The translations under genes and the position numbers were made by a program. Shown piece after piece: positions 22,658 to 31,326 of a DNA stretch of 64,000 bases. The notes under the pieces were generated by a model. It saw nothing but the letters and a program-made list of their open reading frames with translations, did not search any database and had not been told where the DNA came from. The stretch is from Bradyrhizobium sp. Y36 (GTDB taxonomy: Bacteria; Pseudomonadota; Alphaproteobacteria; Rhizobiales; Xanthobacteraceae), in assembly GCF_002531575.1 (NCBI RefSeq), contig NZ_NWTI01000002.1:62001-126000 (forward strand), given 5' to 3'. Position 1 is the stretch's first letter. The number at the start of each line of letters is the position of its first letter.

Positions 22658-22993
22658 GATCGGGGAAGCCTCTTGGAACGGCGCCTTTGGCGCCCACGGG
22701 AATATCCGCCGCCTCTTAGCACCCAGACGCGGCGGGCGAAAGCCAAGGGATTATGCACTTTTAGCTCATCCAGCTTCCCCAGACGGGGGGCGGGCGGCGA
22801 CCCTGCCCGCGGGGGCGGATCCGAGGATTCAGGAGAGATTCAAAAGTCGAATCCAACCCGTTATTTCCCTTGAGAATTTTGTCAGGACAGGCAAACGACA
22901 GGCGGACAAGGCCGGGCGGGCGGCGCCCGGCTTGAATCGATTCCTGAGAGGGCCTTGCCAAGGCCTTGCGAGACAGTGTGAAAGCGAAGCGAG
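22658..22993. other. Divergent intergenic region icd / trmJ-like
   Basis: About 335 bp without a supported gene. It must hold the promoters of icd (minus) and of the RNA methyltransferase gene (plus). I see a CATAAT hexamer on the minus strand near 22750 but no convincing -35, and no repeat or strong hairpin. Confidence 0.5.
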
Positions 22994-24193
22994 ATGTCGG
23001 GGACTGACAAGAGCAAGGCGGGCCTTTCCCTCGACGGTCCCATCGTGATCCTGGTCGAGCCGCAGCTGGGCGAAAACATCGGCATGGCCGCGCGCGCCAT
23101 GGGCAATTTCGCGCTGGGCGCCCTGCGCATCGTCAACCCCCGGGACGGCTGGCCCAACATCGCCGCCCAGCGCGCCGCCGCCGGCGCCGACCACATTCTG
23201 GAAAAGGTCGAATTGTTCGGCACGGTGGAGGAGGCGGTCGCCGACCTCGACCTCTTGTTCGCCACCACCGCACGCCCCCACGACCAGGCCAAGCCCGTGG
23301 TCGGGCCGGAAGCGGCGGCCTCCGAGATCGCGGGACACATCGCCACAGGGGGCCGGGCCGGCATCCTGTTCGGCCGCGAGCGCTGGGGGCTGACCAACGA
23401 GGAGGTCGGCCTCTCCAACCGCATCATCACCTTCCCGGTCAATCCGGGCTTTGCCTCGCTCAACCTCGCCCAGGCCGTGCTGCTGGTCGGCTATGAATGG
23501 TTCAAGCGCGCCACGTCGGGCGAGTTGCCGCACGCCATGCCAGAGCGCTCCGAGCGCGCCTCGCAGCACCAGATGCAGGCCTTCTTCGACAACCTCGTCC
23601 GCGAGCTCGACAAGGTCGAGTTTCTGCGCCCCGCCGAGAAGCGCGACACCATGCTGGTCAACCTGCGCAACATCTTCACCCGGATGGAGCCGACCAAGCA
23701 GGACATGCACACCCTGCACGGGGTGATCATGGCGATCGCGGAAGGCCGCAAGGGCCCGGCCAAGGGCGGCGTGCTCGACGGCGAGCAGGCCACGCGCCTG
23801 CGCGCGCTGCTGGCCGAGCACGGCCAGGGCAGCGGCGTTCCCGACAGCGGCTCGACCGTGCGCGGCCTCGCCCGCCTGCTCCGCCGCAACCCGACCGACG
23901 CCGAGCGCCTGCTCTGGCAGGCCCTGACCCGCGACCGCCGCTTTGCAGGTGGGTTCAAGCGCCAGACCCCGGTGGGGCGGCATATTCCCGACTTCGTCTC
24001 CTTCCCGCACCGGATCGCGATCGAGCTGGTGAACGCCGGCGAGGGTGAGACGATCGCGGCCGACCGCGCGGGGCGGCGGAGCTGGCTCGAAGCGCGGGAT
24101 TATCGGGTGCTGGAGATTCGTGCGGCGGATGTGGAGCGCGATCTGGAGGCGGAGCTGGTGCGGCTCGCGGGGATGATGGAGCAGGGCGCGTAG
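22994..24193 (+). CDS. TrmJ/SpoU-type RNA methyltransferase fused to DUF559 domain
   Basis: 399 residues in two parts. Residues ~1-245 are a SPOUT 2'-O-ribose methyltransferase of the TrmJ/YjtD type. Motifs are EPQLGENIGMAARAMGNF (motif 1), LFGRERWGLTNEEV (motif 2) and NPGFASLNLAQAVLL (motif 3), forming the trefoil knot that binds SAM; the usual target is tRNA position 32. Residues ~290-390 form a DUF559 (Vsr/PD-(D/E)XK-like) domain: NPTDAERLLWQAL, VGRHIPDFVSF, IAIELV and RDYRVLEI. The acidic D and E of the nuclease core are present, but the family's ELDG is ELVN. An ATG at 22994 follows GCGAAGCGAG; SD weak. Confidence 0.92.
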   Translation: MSGTDKSKAGLSLDGPIVILVEPQLGENIGMAARAMGNFALGALRIVNPRDGWPNIAAQRAAAGADHILEKVELFGTVEEAVADLDLLFATTARPHDQAKPVVGPEAAASEIAGHIATGGRAGILFGRERWGLTNEEVGLSNRIITFPVNPGFASLNLAQAVLLVGYEWFKRATSGELPHAMPERSERASQHQMQAFFDNLVRELDKVEFLRPAEKRDTMLVNLRNIFTRMEPTKQDMHTLHGVIMAIAEGRKGPAKGGVLDGEQATRLRALLAEHGQGSGVPDSGSTVRGLARLLRRNPTDAERLLWQALTRDRRFAGGFKRQTPVGRHIPDFVSFPHRIAIELVNAGEGETIAADRAGRRSWLEARDYRVLEIRAADVERDLEAELVRLAGMMEQGA

Positions 24194-24208
24194 GCCGGGG
24201 AAGGTCTC

Positions 24209-24297
24209 GTAGGGTGGGCAAAGCGAAGCGTGTCCACCATCTTTCCTGAAATCAAGAGATCGTGGGCACGGCGCTTACGCGCCTTTGCCCACCCTAC
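24209..24297. repeat. Palindromic intergenic repeat, family A (copy 2)
   Basis: GTAGGGTGGGCAAAGCGAAGC at left, CTTTGCCCACCCTAC-type arm at right, GTGGGCACGGCGC in the inner arm. It separates the convergent trmJ-like and amidohydrolase genes and could act as a bidirectional transcript end. Confidence 0.88.
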
Positions 24298-24327
24298 GGC
24301 ACCTTCTCCTGGCCCGCAGCGATCACG

Positions 24328-26022
24328 TCAACGCTGAAACACAACCTTGCCGCCCACCAGCGTCATGTCCGCCTTGATGTCCTTGATCTGCTCCTCCGGC
24401 ACGGCGGTGTAATCCGCGGAGAGCACCACCATGTCCGCAAGCTTTCCGGGCTCGATGGTACCTTTGCGCGTCTCTTCGAACGTGTAGCGCGAGGCCGCGC
24501 TGGTGTAGAGGCGCAGGGCCTGCTCGCGGGTGATGGCTTCCGCCGCGCCGTAGACGTTTCCGTTGGGGGCCTTCCGGGTCACCATGACGTACATATTGAG
24601 AAACGGGTTGATCGGGTTGACCGGAAAATCCGTCCCGGCGCCCAGACTGTTGAGCCCCATTTTTTCGATCAACGTCCTGGTCGGCACGGCGCGGTCAGCG
24701 GTCGCCTTTCCGAGAAATCGTTCGACGGTCGCTGCCTTGTCCCACATGAAAGCGTTCTGGAAATCGACACGGGCTCCCAGCTTTTGCGCACGCTCCATCT
24801 GCTCTGGCCGGATCAGGCTGGCGTGAATGAGGACGAAGCGGCGGTCGCGGATCGATTTCTCCTTGTCCGCCGCCTCGAACGCATCGAGCACCTGGTCGAT
24901 GCCGAGGTCACCCACCACGTGAACGCCGACCCGCCAGTCATATCGGTTGCAGATGGAGACGAGTTGCTTGAGCCGCTCGGGCGTCTGCTGGGCAACGCCA
25001 TGGTAGTCGTCATGTGAGTCGGGATACACCTCGCGCATGAGCGCCGTCTTCAGCGTCATGCCGCCGTCGTAGAAGATCTTGATGCCGGCGAACTTCAGCC
25101 AATCGTCGCCAAAACCCGACGAGGCCCCGTTGCCCGACATGATGGCTTCCCATGCGCTCAGATCGGCTGGCGGCTCCGGTCGAAACATCACGCCGGTGCG
25201 CAACGTGGCTTTCCCGGCGGCGGCGAGCTTCTGCAGCGTACGGATGTCGCGCGCCTCCGTCGCGCCTTCGACCACGCTCGTGATGCCGAAGCTGTTCAGC
25301 ACGCCTTCGGCAATGGTGAATTGCCGCATCTCGTCGTCTTCCGTCCAGGGCGGGACGGCCTTCTCGACCCGATCGATCGCCGTCTCCACGAGCACGCCCG
25401 TCAGTTCACCGGCCGCGTCGCGCTCGAATTTTCCACCGCTCGGGTCCTCGGTCGTCTTGTCGATCCCGACCCTCTGCAGGGCCATCGTATTCGCCATCGA
25501 GAAATGCCCGACGGTACGAAGATAGACCGGATTGTTGGGAGCAGCGCTGTCGATCTCCTGCCGCGTCAGATAACGCTTCTCCGCCAATTGCGACGGCGGA
25601 TGCCAGGCGCCACCGACGATCCACTCGCCCGGCTTCTTCTTCGCCGCGAATGCTTTGATGGCGTCGAGCGCTTCCGCGACCGTCTTGGCGCGGCCCATGA
25701 TGACGACATAGTCGCCAAGACCGGCGGCCTTGAAGTGAGCGTGTGTGTCGATCAATCCAGGAATGACGGTCTTGCCAGCCACATCGACCACGCGGGTCCG
25801 GGCGCCGGCAAGCGCCTTGATCGAAGCACTGGTTCCGGTTGCGAGGATCTTTCCGTCTGCAACGGCCACTGCCTCTGCCGTCGTCGATCGCTCATCCAGC
25901 GTCAGAACCTTGCCATTGACGAGGACCAGGTCAGGTGCGCTGAGCTCGGGTTGCTGCGCCGCGACACCCGCGATCCACATGCTCGTGGCAACGATCGCAG
26001 ATGCCGTTAAATTGCGAACCAT
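24328..26022 (-). CDS. Exported YtcJ-like amidohydrolase
   Basis: 564-residue metal-dependent hydrolase of the amidohydrolase-3 (YtcJ) family. Signal peptide MVRNLTASAIVATSMWIAG..VAA implies export. The composite beta domain at the N-terminus (VNGKVLTLDE) leads to the first metal motif IPGLIDTHAHF. The barrel shows KIFYDGGM, RVGVHVVGDLGIDQ, FVLIHASLIRPEQ and LGAGTDFPV, which carry the His/Asp metal ligands. The C-terminal GTIEPGKLADMVVL completes the family pattern. ATG at 26020-26022 with AAGGGGG upstream. Substrate unknown; family members act on amides, lactones or cyclic ureas. Confidence 0.9.
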   Translation of the reverse strand: MVRNLTASAIVATSMWIAGVAAQQPELSAPDLVLVNGKVLTLDERSTTAEAVAVADGKILATGTSASIKALAGARTRVVDVAGKTVIPGLIDTHAHFKAAGLGDYVVIMGRAKTVAEALDAIKAFAAKKKPGEWIVGGAWHPPSQLAEKRYLTRQEIDSAAPNNPVYLRTVGHFSMANTMALQRVGIDKTTEDPSGGKFERDAAGELTGVLVETAIDRVEKAVPPWTEDDEMRQFTIAEGVLNSFGITSVVEGATEARDIRTLQKLAAAGKATLRTGVMFRPEPPADLSAWEAIMSGNGASSGFGDDWLKFAGIKIFYDGGMTLKTALMREVYPDSHDDYHGVAQQTPERLKQLVSICNRYDWRVGVHVVGDLGIDQVLDAFEAADKEKSIRDRRFVLIHASLIRPEQMERAQKLGARVDFQNAFMWDKAATVERFLGKATADRAVPTRTLIEKMGLNSLGAGTDFPVNPINPFLNMYVMVTRKAPNGNVYGAAEAITREQALRLYTSAASRYTFEETRKGTIEPGKLADMVVLSADYTAVPEEQIKDIKADMTLVGGKVVFQR

Positions 26023-26158
26023 GACGTCCCCCTTTGAATCTTGTTTTTGCTGGACGAAGATTTTCAAGGGTATCTTCGATCGAACGTCGGTTCAACGTTT
26101 CCGGAGGCTCGGCAGCGTCCACATGCTGGGCAAGTGGATCACGCTCTGTGTCAGTCTC

Positions 26159-26278
26159 GTAGGATGGGCAAAGCTTCCGCCGTAGCTCGGAGAGCGAAGG
26201 CGGAAGCGTGCCCACGGTTCGTTCAACAAAGCCGAGAGAGATCGTGGGCACGGCGCTGCGCGCCTTTGCCCACCCTAC
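26159..26278. repeat. Palindromic intergenic repeat, family A (copy 3, with inserted hairpin)
   Basis: GTAGGATGGGCAAAG at left and CTTTGCCCACCCTAC-type arm at right. The left half carries an extra CTTCCGCC...GGCGGAAG hairpin, making this copy about 30 bp longer. Its right end supplies the TAG stop codon of the gene ending at 26275. Confidence 0.88.
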
Positions 26279-27033
26279 GAGACCGTCATCCCGAGTTGCA
26301 CCTCGCGCTCCACCGCGATCCACGTCGTCTTTGCAACCGCCAGCAATCTTCCCGTTTCATCATGCAGCGCGGCGTCGGCGGTGCGCTTGCGGCCGTCGCG
26401 GCCGGTGGCCCAGGCTGTGATGATGCAGGACGCCCCGGGGCGGGGGCGGGACTCGATGCGGGCCGACATGCGGCCGAGCAGCAGCGGGGTCTTCTCGAAG
26501 CTGCCGCTCTCTTGATCGTAATTGCAGGCAAAGCCGGTGGGGCAATCGAGCGCGGACCAGAGAAATTCGGGCGCGACGAGGCCGTCCGCGGCGGCGAGAT
26601 TCGGATCGGGGGCCCAGCTCGCCGCGAGAACGGGAGGCTGTGCCTGACGACGGAGCGGCCCGGCGAAGATGCGCAGGCCGTCGCCCTTGGCCCGTGCAGG
26701 ACCGCAAACGAAACAGTGTGGCAGCGGATGCTCGTGCGGCTTGAACAGTGCGCGCAGTTCGGCTGCGCGCGCTTCCGGCAAGGTCGCTGTCTCGATCTGC
26801 GCAAGCTCGACGCTCACGGCGCGGCCGGCGGCGACGGCCTTGCCGTCGTCGCGAAGCTCCCATGTGCCGTCATCCGTCGCAACCGCATCGAGCCGCGTGT
26901 CCAAGGGAGGCGGCGCGCGCAGCGTCACTTCCGCAGCGCCGGGAATGTGCTGGGCGAGCCGGCCGCAGACATAGCCGCCATTGCCCGAGTTCGGAGGACC
27001 GCAATAGCGCTGGTCGATGATGATCTCTGTCAA
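26275..27033 (-). CDS. Hotdog-fold acyl-CoA thioesterase-like protein
   Basis: About 252 residues. It begins TEIIIDQRYCGPPNSGNGGYVCGRL, a thioesterase-like start where the GGYVCG helix replaces HGG. A HCFVCGPARAKGDGLRIFAG segment with CxxC sits in the middle, and a second hotdog-like half ends in TTWIAVEREVQ. The architecture resembles tandem hotdog proteins but lacks obvious catalytic residues. Start: TTG at 27031-27033 has AGAGGA nine bases upstream; an ATG at 27063 has no SD. Last gene of the operon mddA-luxR-qor, six bases or slightly more after the previous stop. Its stop codon lies inside a family A repeat. Confidence 0.75.
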   Translation of the reverse strand: MTEIIIDQRYCGPPNSGNGGYVCGRLAQHIPGAAEVTLRAPPPLDTRLDAVATDDGTWELRDDGKAVAAGRAVSVELAQIETATLPEARAAELRALFKPHEHPLPHCFVCGPARAKGDGLRIFAGPLRRQAQPPVLAASWAPDPNLAAADGLVAPEFLWSALDCPTGFACNYDQESGSFEKTPLLLGRMSARIESRPRPGASCIITAWATGRDGRKRTADAALHDETGRLLAVAKTTWIAVEREVQLGMTVS

Positions 27034-27068
27034 CGTCTCGCTTCCTCTGCTGCCGTCATCCATCCATT

Positions 27069-28046
27069 CTATCGGATCTTGAGCACAATTCTTCCCTGCA
27101 CCGTGCGGTTGGCCACGGCGCGCATGGCCTCCGCGGCCTCCTCCAAAGGGAGGATGCGGTCGATATGCGGGCGAATTTGTCCTTCGGCCAGCATCCGCAT
27201 CAGCGTGTCGTTCATGCGCGCGGCCTCCGCGGAGAATTTCTCCGCCCAGGCGCCGGCGAACACACCGATGACGGAATAGTTCTTCAGCAGCGGCAGGTTC
27301 ATCGGGATCTGCGGGATCTCGCCGCCGGTGAAGCCGATCGGCATCAGCCGTCCGTCCCAGGCCATCAGCCGGGCCATCTGCTCGAAGATTGCCCCGCCGA
27401 CATTGTCGAAGCCGACATCGATGCCGTCGCCGCCCGTGATCGTCTTGATCCGGTGGCGCAGATCCTCGCGGCGATAATTGATGATTTCGCTCGCCCCGTA
27501 ATCGCGCACCAGGGCCGCCTTGTCGTCGGAGCCGATGCCGGCGACGACACGCAGCCCGAGATGGCGACCGAGATCGACGGCGGCGAGGCCGACTCCGCCG
27601 GCGGCGCCGGTGATGAAGACGGTTTCGCCTCGCTCGGCCCGCGCCCGGTCGACCAGCGCATAATAGGCGGTGCCGTAATTGTGCAGTACCGTGGCCCCGG
27701 CTTCGAACGCAACGCCATCCGGCAGGCGCACGCTCTTCGACTCCTTGGCTGTCATCCGTTCGGCGTAGCCGCCGATCCAGCTGCTGCAGGCGACGCGATC
27801 GCCGGGCGCAAATCTTGTCACCTTGTCGCCGACCGCGACGACCACACCGGATGCTTCCGTGCCGGGCACGAAGGGCGTCGGCGGCCGCATCTGGTAGAGA
27901 CCGGAAACGAGCAACTGGTCCATGAAGCTCACCGACGCCGCATGGACGTCGACGAGAATCTCGTCGGCGGCGGGGCGGGGCTCGGCGATCTCACCGAGCC
28001 GCAAATCGCCGGGCCCGGTAAACGTGTGGCACAGAACGGCTTTCAT
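27069..28046 (-). CDS. NADPH:quinone oxidoreductase (zinc-independent MDR)
   Basis: About 325 residues, medium-chain dehydrogenase/reductase of the quinone-oxidoreductase type. The N-terminal catalytic domain has VPGTEASGVVVAVGDKVTRFAPGDRV, and the Rossmann motif is GAAGGVGLAAVDLG. No structural-zinc cysteine cluster is present. The adjoining FDNVGG and GFTGGEIPQIPMNLPLLKNYSVIGVF are typical. ATG at 28044-28046 overlaps the luxR stop (ATGA), so translation is coupled. In this operon it could reduce a quinone or enal linked to sulfur or thioester metabolism, an inference from neighbours. Confidence 0.92.
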   Translation of the reverse strand: MKAVLCHTFTGPGDLRLGEIAEPRPAADEILVDVHAASVSFMDQLLVSGLYQMRPPTPFVPGTEASGVVVAVGDKVTRFAPGDRVACSSWIGGYAERMTAKESKSVRLPDGVAFEAGATVLHNYGTAYYALVDRARAERGETVFITGAAGGVGLAAVDLGRHLGLRVVAGIGSDDKAALVRDYGASEIINYRREDLRHRIKTITGGDGIDVGFDNVGGAIFEQMARLMAWDGRLMPIGFTGGEIPQIPMNLPLLKNYSVIGVFAGAWAEKFSAEAARMNDTLMRMLAEGQIRPHIDRILPLEEAAEAMRAVANRTVQGRIVLKIR

Positions 28047-28681
28047 CGGGGCTCTCCAGCGTTTCTCAGCGGCGTCGCATATCCTGCGACGAGCTTGACG
28101 AAATCGGCCTGCCGCGCGGCGCCGGTCTTTTCGAACAGTCGGCGCAGATGCGTCTTGATCGTCGAACCGGCGACGCCGAACGCCGCGGCAACGTCGCGAA
28201 CGTTGCCGAGCTCGACGATCGCGAGGAGGACGCGCAATTCGGTCGGCGTCAGCCGGAAGACCTGGCCGATGACGTCCGAGCATGGCGGCATCGTCAGTGC
28301 CACCTTGCGGACGAACAGGGCTGCCGAGGCGCGGCAGGCCTCATCCGCAAACAGGCGCGTTGCCGATGCCAGCGGCAGAGCATGCGCAACATAACGCTGG
28401 CCGTCGGTACCGATCATCGGCACCGCCGTCTCGCTGGCCAGACGGGGCGCGGCGAACAGCCGTTGCAAGGTCTGGTTGGTCGCGCCGTCGCAGGCCACGA
28501 GGTAGCCGCGAATGTCGCGCAGGATGTCGCGCGCACCGAGAATGGCGCGCCCGGCGGCATTGGCGTGAACGAGGCGCGCATCCGCGGCAACGAGGTACAG
28601 GCCGGTGTCGAGCCCATCGAGCGTATCGGCGAAGGTGGCGGCATCCACCGCCATTGCGGGAAGGGGGAACATTGCGTTCAT
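28043..28681 (-). CDS. PAS-LuxR transcriptional regulator
   Basis: 212 residues. N-terminal PAS-like sensor (ATFADTLDGLDTGLYLVAADA through RLFADEACRASAALFV). C-terminal LuxR helix-turn-helix with LTPTELRVLLAIVELGNVRDVAAAFGVAGSTIKTHLRRLF, in which the helices contact DNA. The ATG at 28679-28681 overlaps the stop of the upstream mddA-like gene (ATGA), and its own stop overlaps the downstream oxidoreductase start. As the middle gene of a coupled operon it most likely autoregulates the operon in response to a small ligand or redox signal sensed by the PAS domain. Confidence 0.9.
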   Translation of the reverse strand: MNAMFPLPAMAVDAATFADTLDGLDTGLYLVAADARLVHANAAGRAILGARDILRDIRGYLVACDGATNQTLQRLFAAPRLASETAVPMIGTDGQRYVAHALPLASATRLFADEACRASAALFVRKVALTMPPCSDVIGQVFRLTPTELRVLLAIVELGNVRDVAAAFGVAGSTIKTHLRRLFEKTGAARQADFVKLVAGYATPLRNAGEPR

Positions 28682-29448
28682 CGCGGCGCTCCGACAGGCC
28701 GCCGATTCTCGTTGCGGCGGCGCGCAAACAGACCGGGCACCAGCATCGGAACGCGCCGGCGATATTCCTGATAGGTTGCGCCGAACACGGCGATCAGGTC
28801 CCGCTCTTCGAACTGCAATGCGACCAGGATGTAGGCCGTGTTGGCGAGCGCGAACAGCAGGTGGCCTTGCGTCATCACGGGCGTGGCCCAGAATGCGAGC
28901 AGAAAGCCGAGCATGATCGGGTGTCGCACGATCTTGTAGAGCAGCGGCGTCCGGAACGACTGGTCGGGCATCGCGGCGCCGCGCAGCGCGAGAACAGCCT
29001 GGCGCAAGCCGAACAGATCGAAATGATCGATCATGTGGGTCGATGCGAACGCGATCAGCCAGCCGAGCCAATGCATCGAAGTCAGCACCCAGGCCGCAAT
29101 TCCACTCGCCTGCCAGACCGGCGCGGGCATCGGCCGCCACTGCCAGAACAGCAGGAGGAGGATCAGGCTGGAGAGCAGAACATAGGTGGCGCGCTCGCTG
29201 GCCGCGGGAATCAATTGAACCAGCCATCGCTTGAAGGCCGGGCGTGCCATCACGGTGTGCTGGATGGCGAACAGGCTCATCAGCAGCAGGTTGACGGCGA
29301 CGGCCTCGCCCAGATTCGAGGCGGGGCCGACGTCGATGGACTTCGGCACGACATAATTGCCGACGAAACCAAGCGCGTAGAGGAATGAAACCGTGAAGAT
29401 GGCATAGCTCACGATTGCGTAGAGCAGGATTGCGAGGCGTGCGAACAT
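28678..29448 (-). CDS. mddA: Methanethiol S-methyltransferase-like membrane protein (MddA family)
   Basis: 256-residue polytopic membrane protein of the isoprenylcysteine-carboxyl-methyltransferase/NnrU type. Features match MddA: FLYALGFVGNYVVPKSIDVG, LFAIQHTVMARPAFKRWL, STHMIDHFDLFGLRQ, and the SAM-binding C-terminal YKIVRHPIMLGFLLAFWATPVMT...FEERDLIAVFGATYQEY. MddA makes dimethylsulfide from methanethiol with SAM. ATG at 29446-29448 with AGGA upstream; the frame before it is not coding. First gene of the coupled operon with the PAS-LuxR regulator and divergent from the BTAD-hydrolase gene. Substrate assignment is by family resemblance. Confidence 0.85.
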   Translation of the reverse strand: MFARLAILLYAIVSYAIFTVSFLYALGFVGNYVVPKSIDVGPASNLGEAVAVNLLLMSLFAIQHTVMARPAFKRWLVQLIPAASERATYVLLSSLILLLLFWQWRPMPAPVWQASGIAAWVLTSMHWLGWLIAFASTHMIDHFDLFGLRQAVLALRGAAMPDQSFRTPLLYKIVRHPIMLGFLLAFWATPVMTQGHLLFALANTAYILVALQFEERDLIAVFGATYQEYRRRVPMLVPGLFARRRNENRRPVGAPR

Positions 29449-29595
29449 GGGTTTTCCTATTGTGCCGATGGCGACGGTGCCGCATGCAGAGCCTGGACGC
29501 CCGCAGGCGGGCAGGCTCGATCTGGCCCGACCGTACCCACCGGACCGTCCCCCGTGCGTCCCCCGGGTGACGCAGGCCGGAAGAAGAGGATTTCC

Positions 29596-31137
29596 ATGAC
29601 GGCTTTCTCGTTGGGGACGTTCGGGTTCCCCGAGGTCCACGCCGATGGCCGCCCGATCAAGCTGGCCTTGCGCAAGGGGCTTGCGCTGCTGGTTTATCTC
29701 GGGGAGGCCAAGGGCCTCGTCGCGCGCGAAATGATGGCCACGCTGCTATGGCCGGAGACGCCGCGGGAGACGGGCCTTGCGCGCCTGCGGCGGCTGCTTC
29801 ATCGCGTCGAGCTCACGCTCGGCCAGTCGGTATTCGAGACCGACCGCACCAGTCTGCGATGGTCGCCGGACGTCGAGATGAAGCTCGACTCGCACCTGTT
29901 CGAGGAGGCCTGCGATCGCGGCGCATTCGAACAGGCCTGCCGGATTTATCGCGGCGATTTCCTGGCGGGATTCGCACCGGAGGACTGCCCCGAATTCGAC
30001 GACTGGGCCTTCTTCCGCCGCGAGGCGCTGCGGGGACGGCTGGTGCATGCGCTCGAGCGCCTCGTGCAGGACAAGAACGCCGCCGGCGACCATTCCGCCG
30101 CGACAGCGCATGCGCAGCGTCTGGTCGAGCTCGATCCGCTCAGCGAGGTCTATGGCCGGCACCTGATCCGCAGCCTGCTGCTGTCCGGCGACCGCAGCGC
30201 GGCGGAGCGTCATCACGCGGCCCTGACGCAGCGGCTCCGGGACGAGCTCGGCGTCGCGCCGGAAGCCGAGACCGAAGCCCTGATGAGCCCAGCTGCGGCA
30301 CCGCATGCCACTCCGACCACACGTTACGTGAAGGGCGGCGGCGTCCATCTGGCCTATCAGACTTACGGCAGCGGTCCGCTCGATATTCTGGTGATGCCCG
30401 GCTTCGTGTCGCATGTGGAGCGCGCCTGGGAACATCCGGCGAGCCGGACGTTCCTGGCGTCACTGATGAAGCTCGGGCGGTTGATCGTGTTCGATCGTCG
30501 CGGCATCGGGCTGTCCGACCGTGTCGGCGCGGCTCCCGGCATCGACGTCACCGCGGAGGATATCGGCACCGTGCTGCGCGCGGCGGGCTCGCGCCGCGTC
30601 GTGCTGTTCGGTGCCTCCGAATGCGGTCCGGCCTGCGTCAAATTCGCGGTCGACGAACCGCGCCGCGTGGCCGGGCTGATCCTGTTCGGTGCGCTGGCCA
30701 AGGGGTGTTGGTCGGAGGACTATCCGCACGCGCTGCGCGCCAGCCAGTATGACGCCTGGAGCAGGCAGCTCGTGGCGCAATGGGGCGGGCCGGTCGGGAT
30801 CGAGGCTTTCGCGCCGAGCCTTGCCAATGATCCGCAGGCGCGTGCCTGGTGGGCCGGCTTGTTGCGGGCCGCGTCCAGTCCCGGCGGCATCTCGGCCGTG
30901 CTGGAGGCGTTTCGCGACGCCGACGTGCGGCATCTTCTGCCCGAGATCTCCGTGCCGACGCTGGTGCTGCACCGGCGCGGCGACAAGGCCGTGCGGATTG
31001 CGGCGGGCCGGGATATCGCGAGCCGGATCAAAGGTGCGGAGTTCGTCGAGCTGGATGGCAGTGATCACTGGTTCTTTGCGGGGGATCAGCAGCCGGTGCT
31101 GGAGGCGATGAGCGGATTTATGAAACGGATCTCGTAG
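29596..31137 (+). CDS. BTAD (SARP-like) regulator fused to alpha/beta hydrolase
   Basis: 513 residues. Residues ~1-90 are a winged-helix-like DNA-binding part (LLVYLGEAKGLVAREMMATLLWPET). Residues ~95-250 are the bacterial transcriptional activation domain, a TPR-like helical array (FEEACDRGAFEQACRIYRGDF, LERLVQDKNAAGDHSAA, LSEVYGRHLIRSLLLSGDRSAA). After a linker, ~265-510 is an alpha/beta hydrolase: VMPGFVSHVERAWEHPASRTF, nucleophile elbow GASECG (not the usual GxSxG), HRRGDKAVR with the acid and SDHWF with the histidine. ATG 29596 with AAGAGGA. Divergent from the mddA operon, hence a candidate regulator. The stop codon is inside a family A repeat. Confidence 0.88.
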   Translation: MTAFSLGTFGFPEVHADGRPIKLALRKGLALLVYLGEAKGLVAREMMATLLWPETPRETGLARLRRLLHRVELTLGQSVFETDRTSLRWSPDVEMKLDSHLFEEACDRGAFEQACRIYRGDFLAGFAPEDCPEFDDWAFFRREALRGRLVHALERLVQDKNAAGDHSAATAHAQRLVELDPLSEVYGRHLIRSLLLSGDRSAAERHHAALTQRLRDELGVAPEAETEALMSPAAAPHATPTTRYVKGGGVHLAYQTYGSGPLDILVMPGFVSHVERAWEHPASRTFLASLMKLGRLIVFDRRGIGLSDRVGAAPGIDVTAEDIGTVLRAAGSRRVVLFGASECGPACVKFAVDEPRRVAGLILFGALAKGCWSEDYPHALRASQYDAWSRQLVAQWGGPVGIEAFAPSLANDPQARAWWAGLLRAASSPGGISAVLEAFRDADVRHLLPEISVPTLVLHRRGDKAVRIAAGRDIASRIKGAEFVELDGSDHWFFAGDQQPVLEAMSGFMKRIS

Positions 31138-31225
31138 GGTGGGCAAAGCGAAGCGTGCCCACCATCTGCTCGAAAAGGGCGATAGACTGCGTGGGCACGG
31201 CGCTTTGCGCCTTTGCCCACACTAC
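31134..31225. repeat. Palindromic intergenic repeat, family A (copy 4)
   Basis: GTAGGGTGGGCAAAGCGAAGC at left and CTTTGCCCACACTAC at right. The first TAG is the stop codon of the BTAD-hydrolase gene. Confidence 0.9.
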
Positions 31226-31242
31226 GAGGCCTACGAGGCCTC

Positions 31243-31315
31243 GTAGCCCGGATGGAGCGGAGCGCAATCCGGGACGGTGTTCTCCGCATTCCGCTCCGCT
31301 TCATGCGGGCTACGA
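31243..31315. repeat. Palindromic intergenic repeat, family B (copy 1)
   Basis: GTAGCCCGGATGGAGCGGAGC at left and GCTTCATGCGGGCTACGA-type right arm, with AATCCGGGA in the middle. Further copies lie at 42456-42539, 49379-49465 and 59657-59744. Confidence 0.85.
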
Positions 31316-31326
31316 AGCCGGAGCAC

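Noticed and set aside
27034..27063. ATG at 27063 as start of the thioesterase-like gene
   Set aside because: No ribosome-binding site before it, while the TTG at 27033 has AGAGGA at good spacing; kept as an alternative only.
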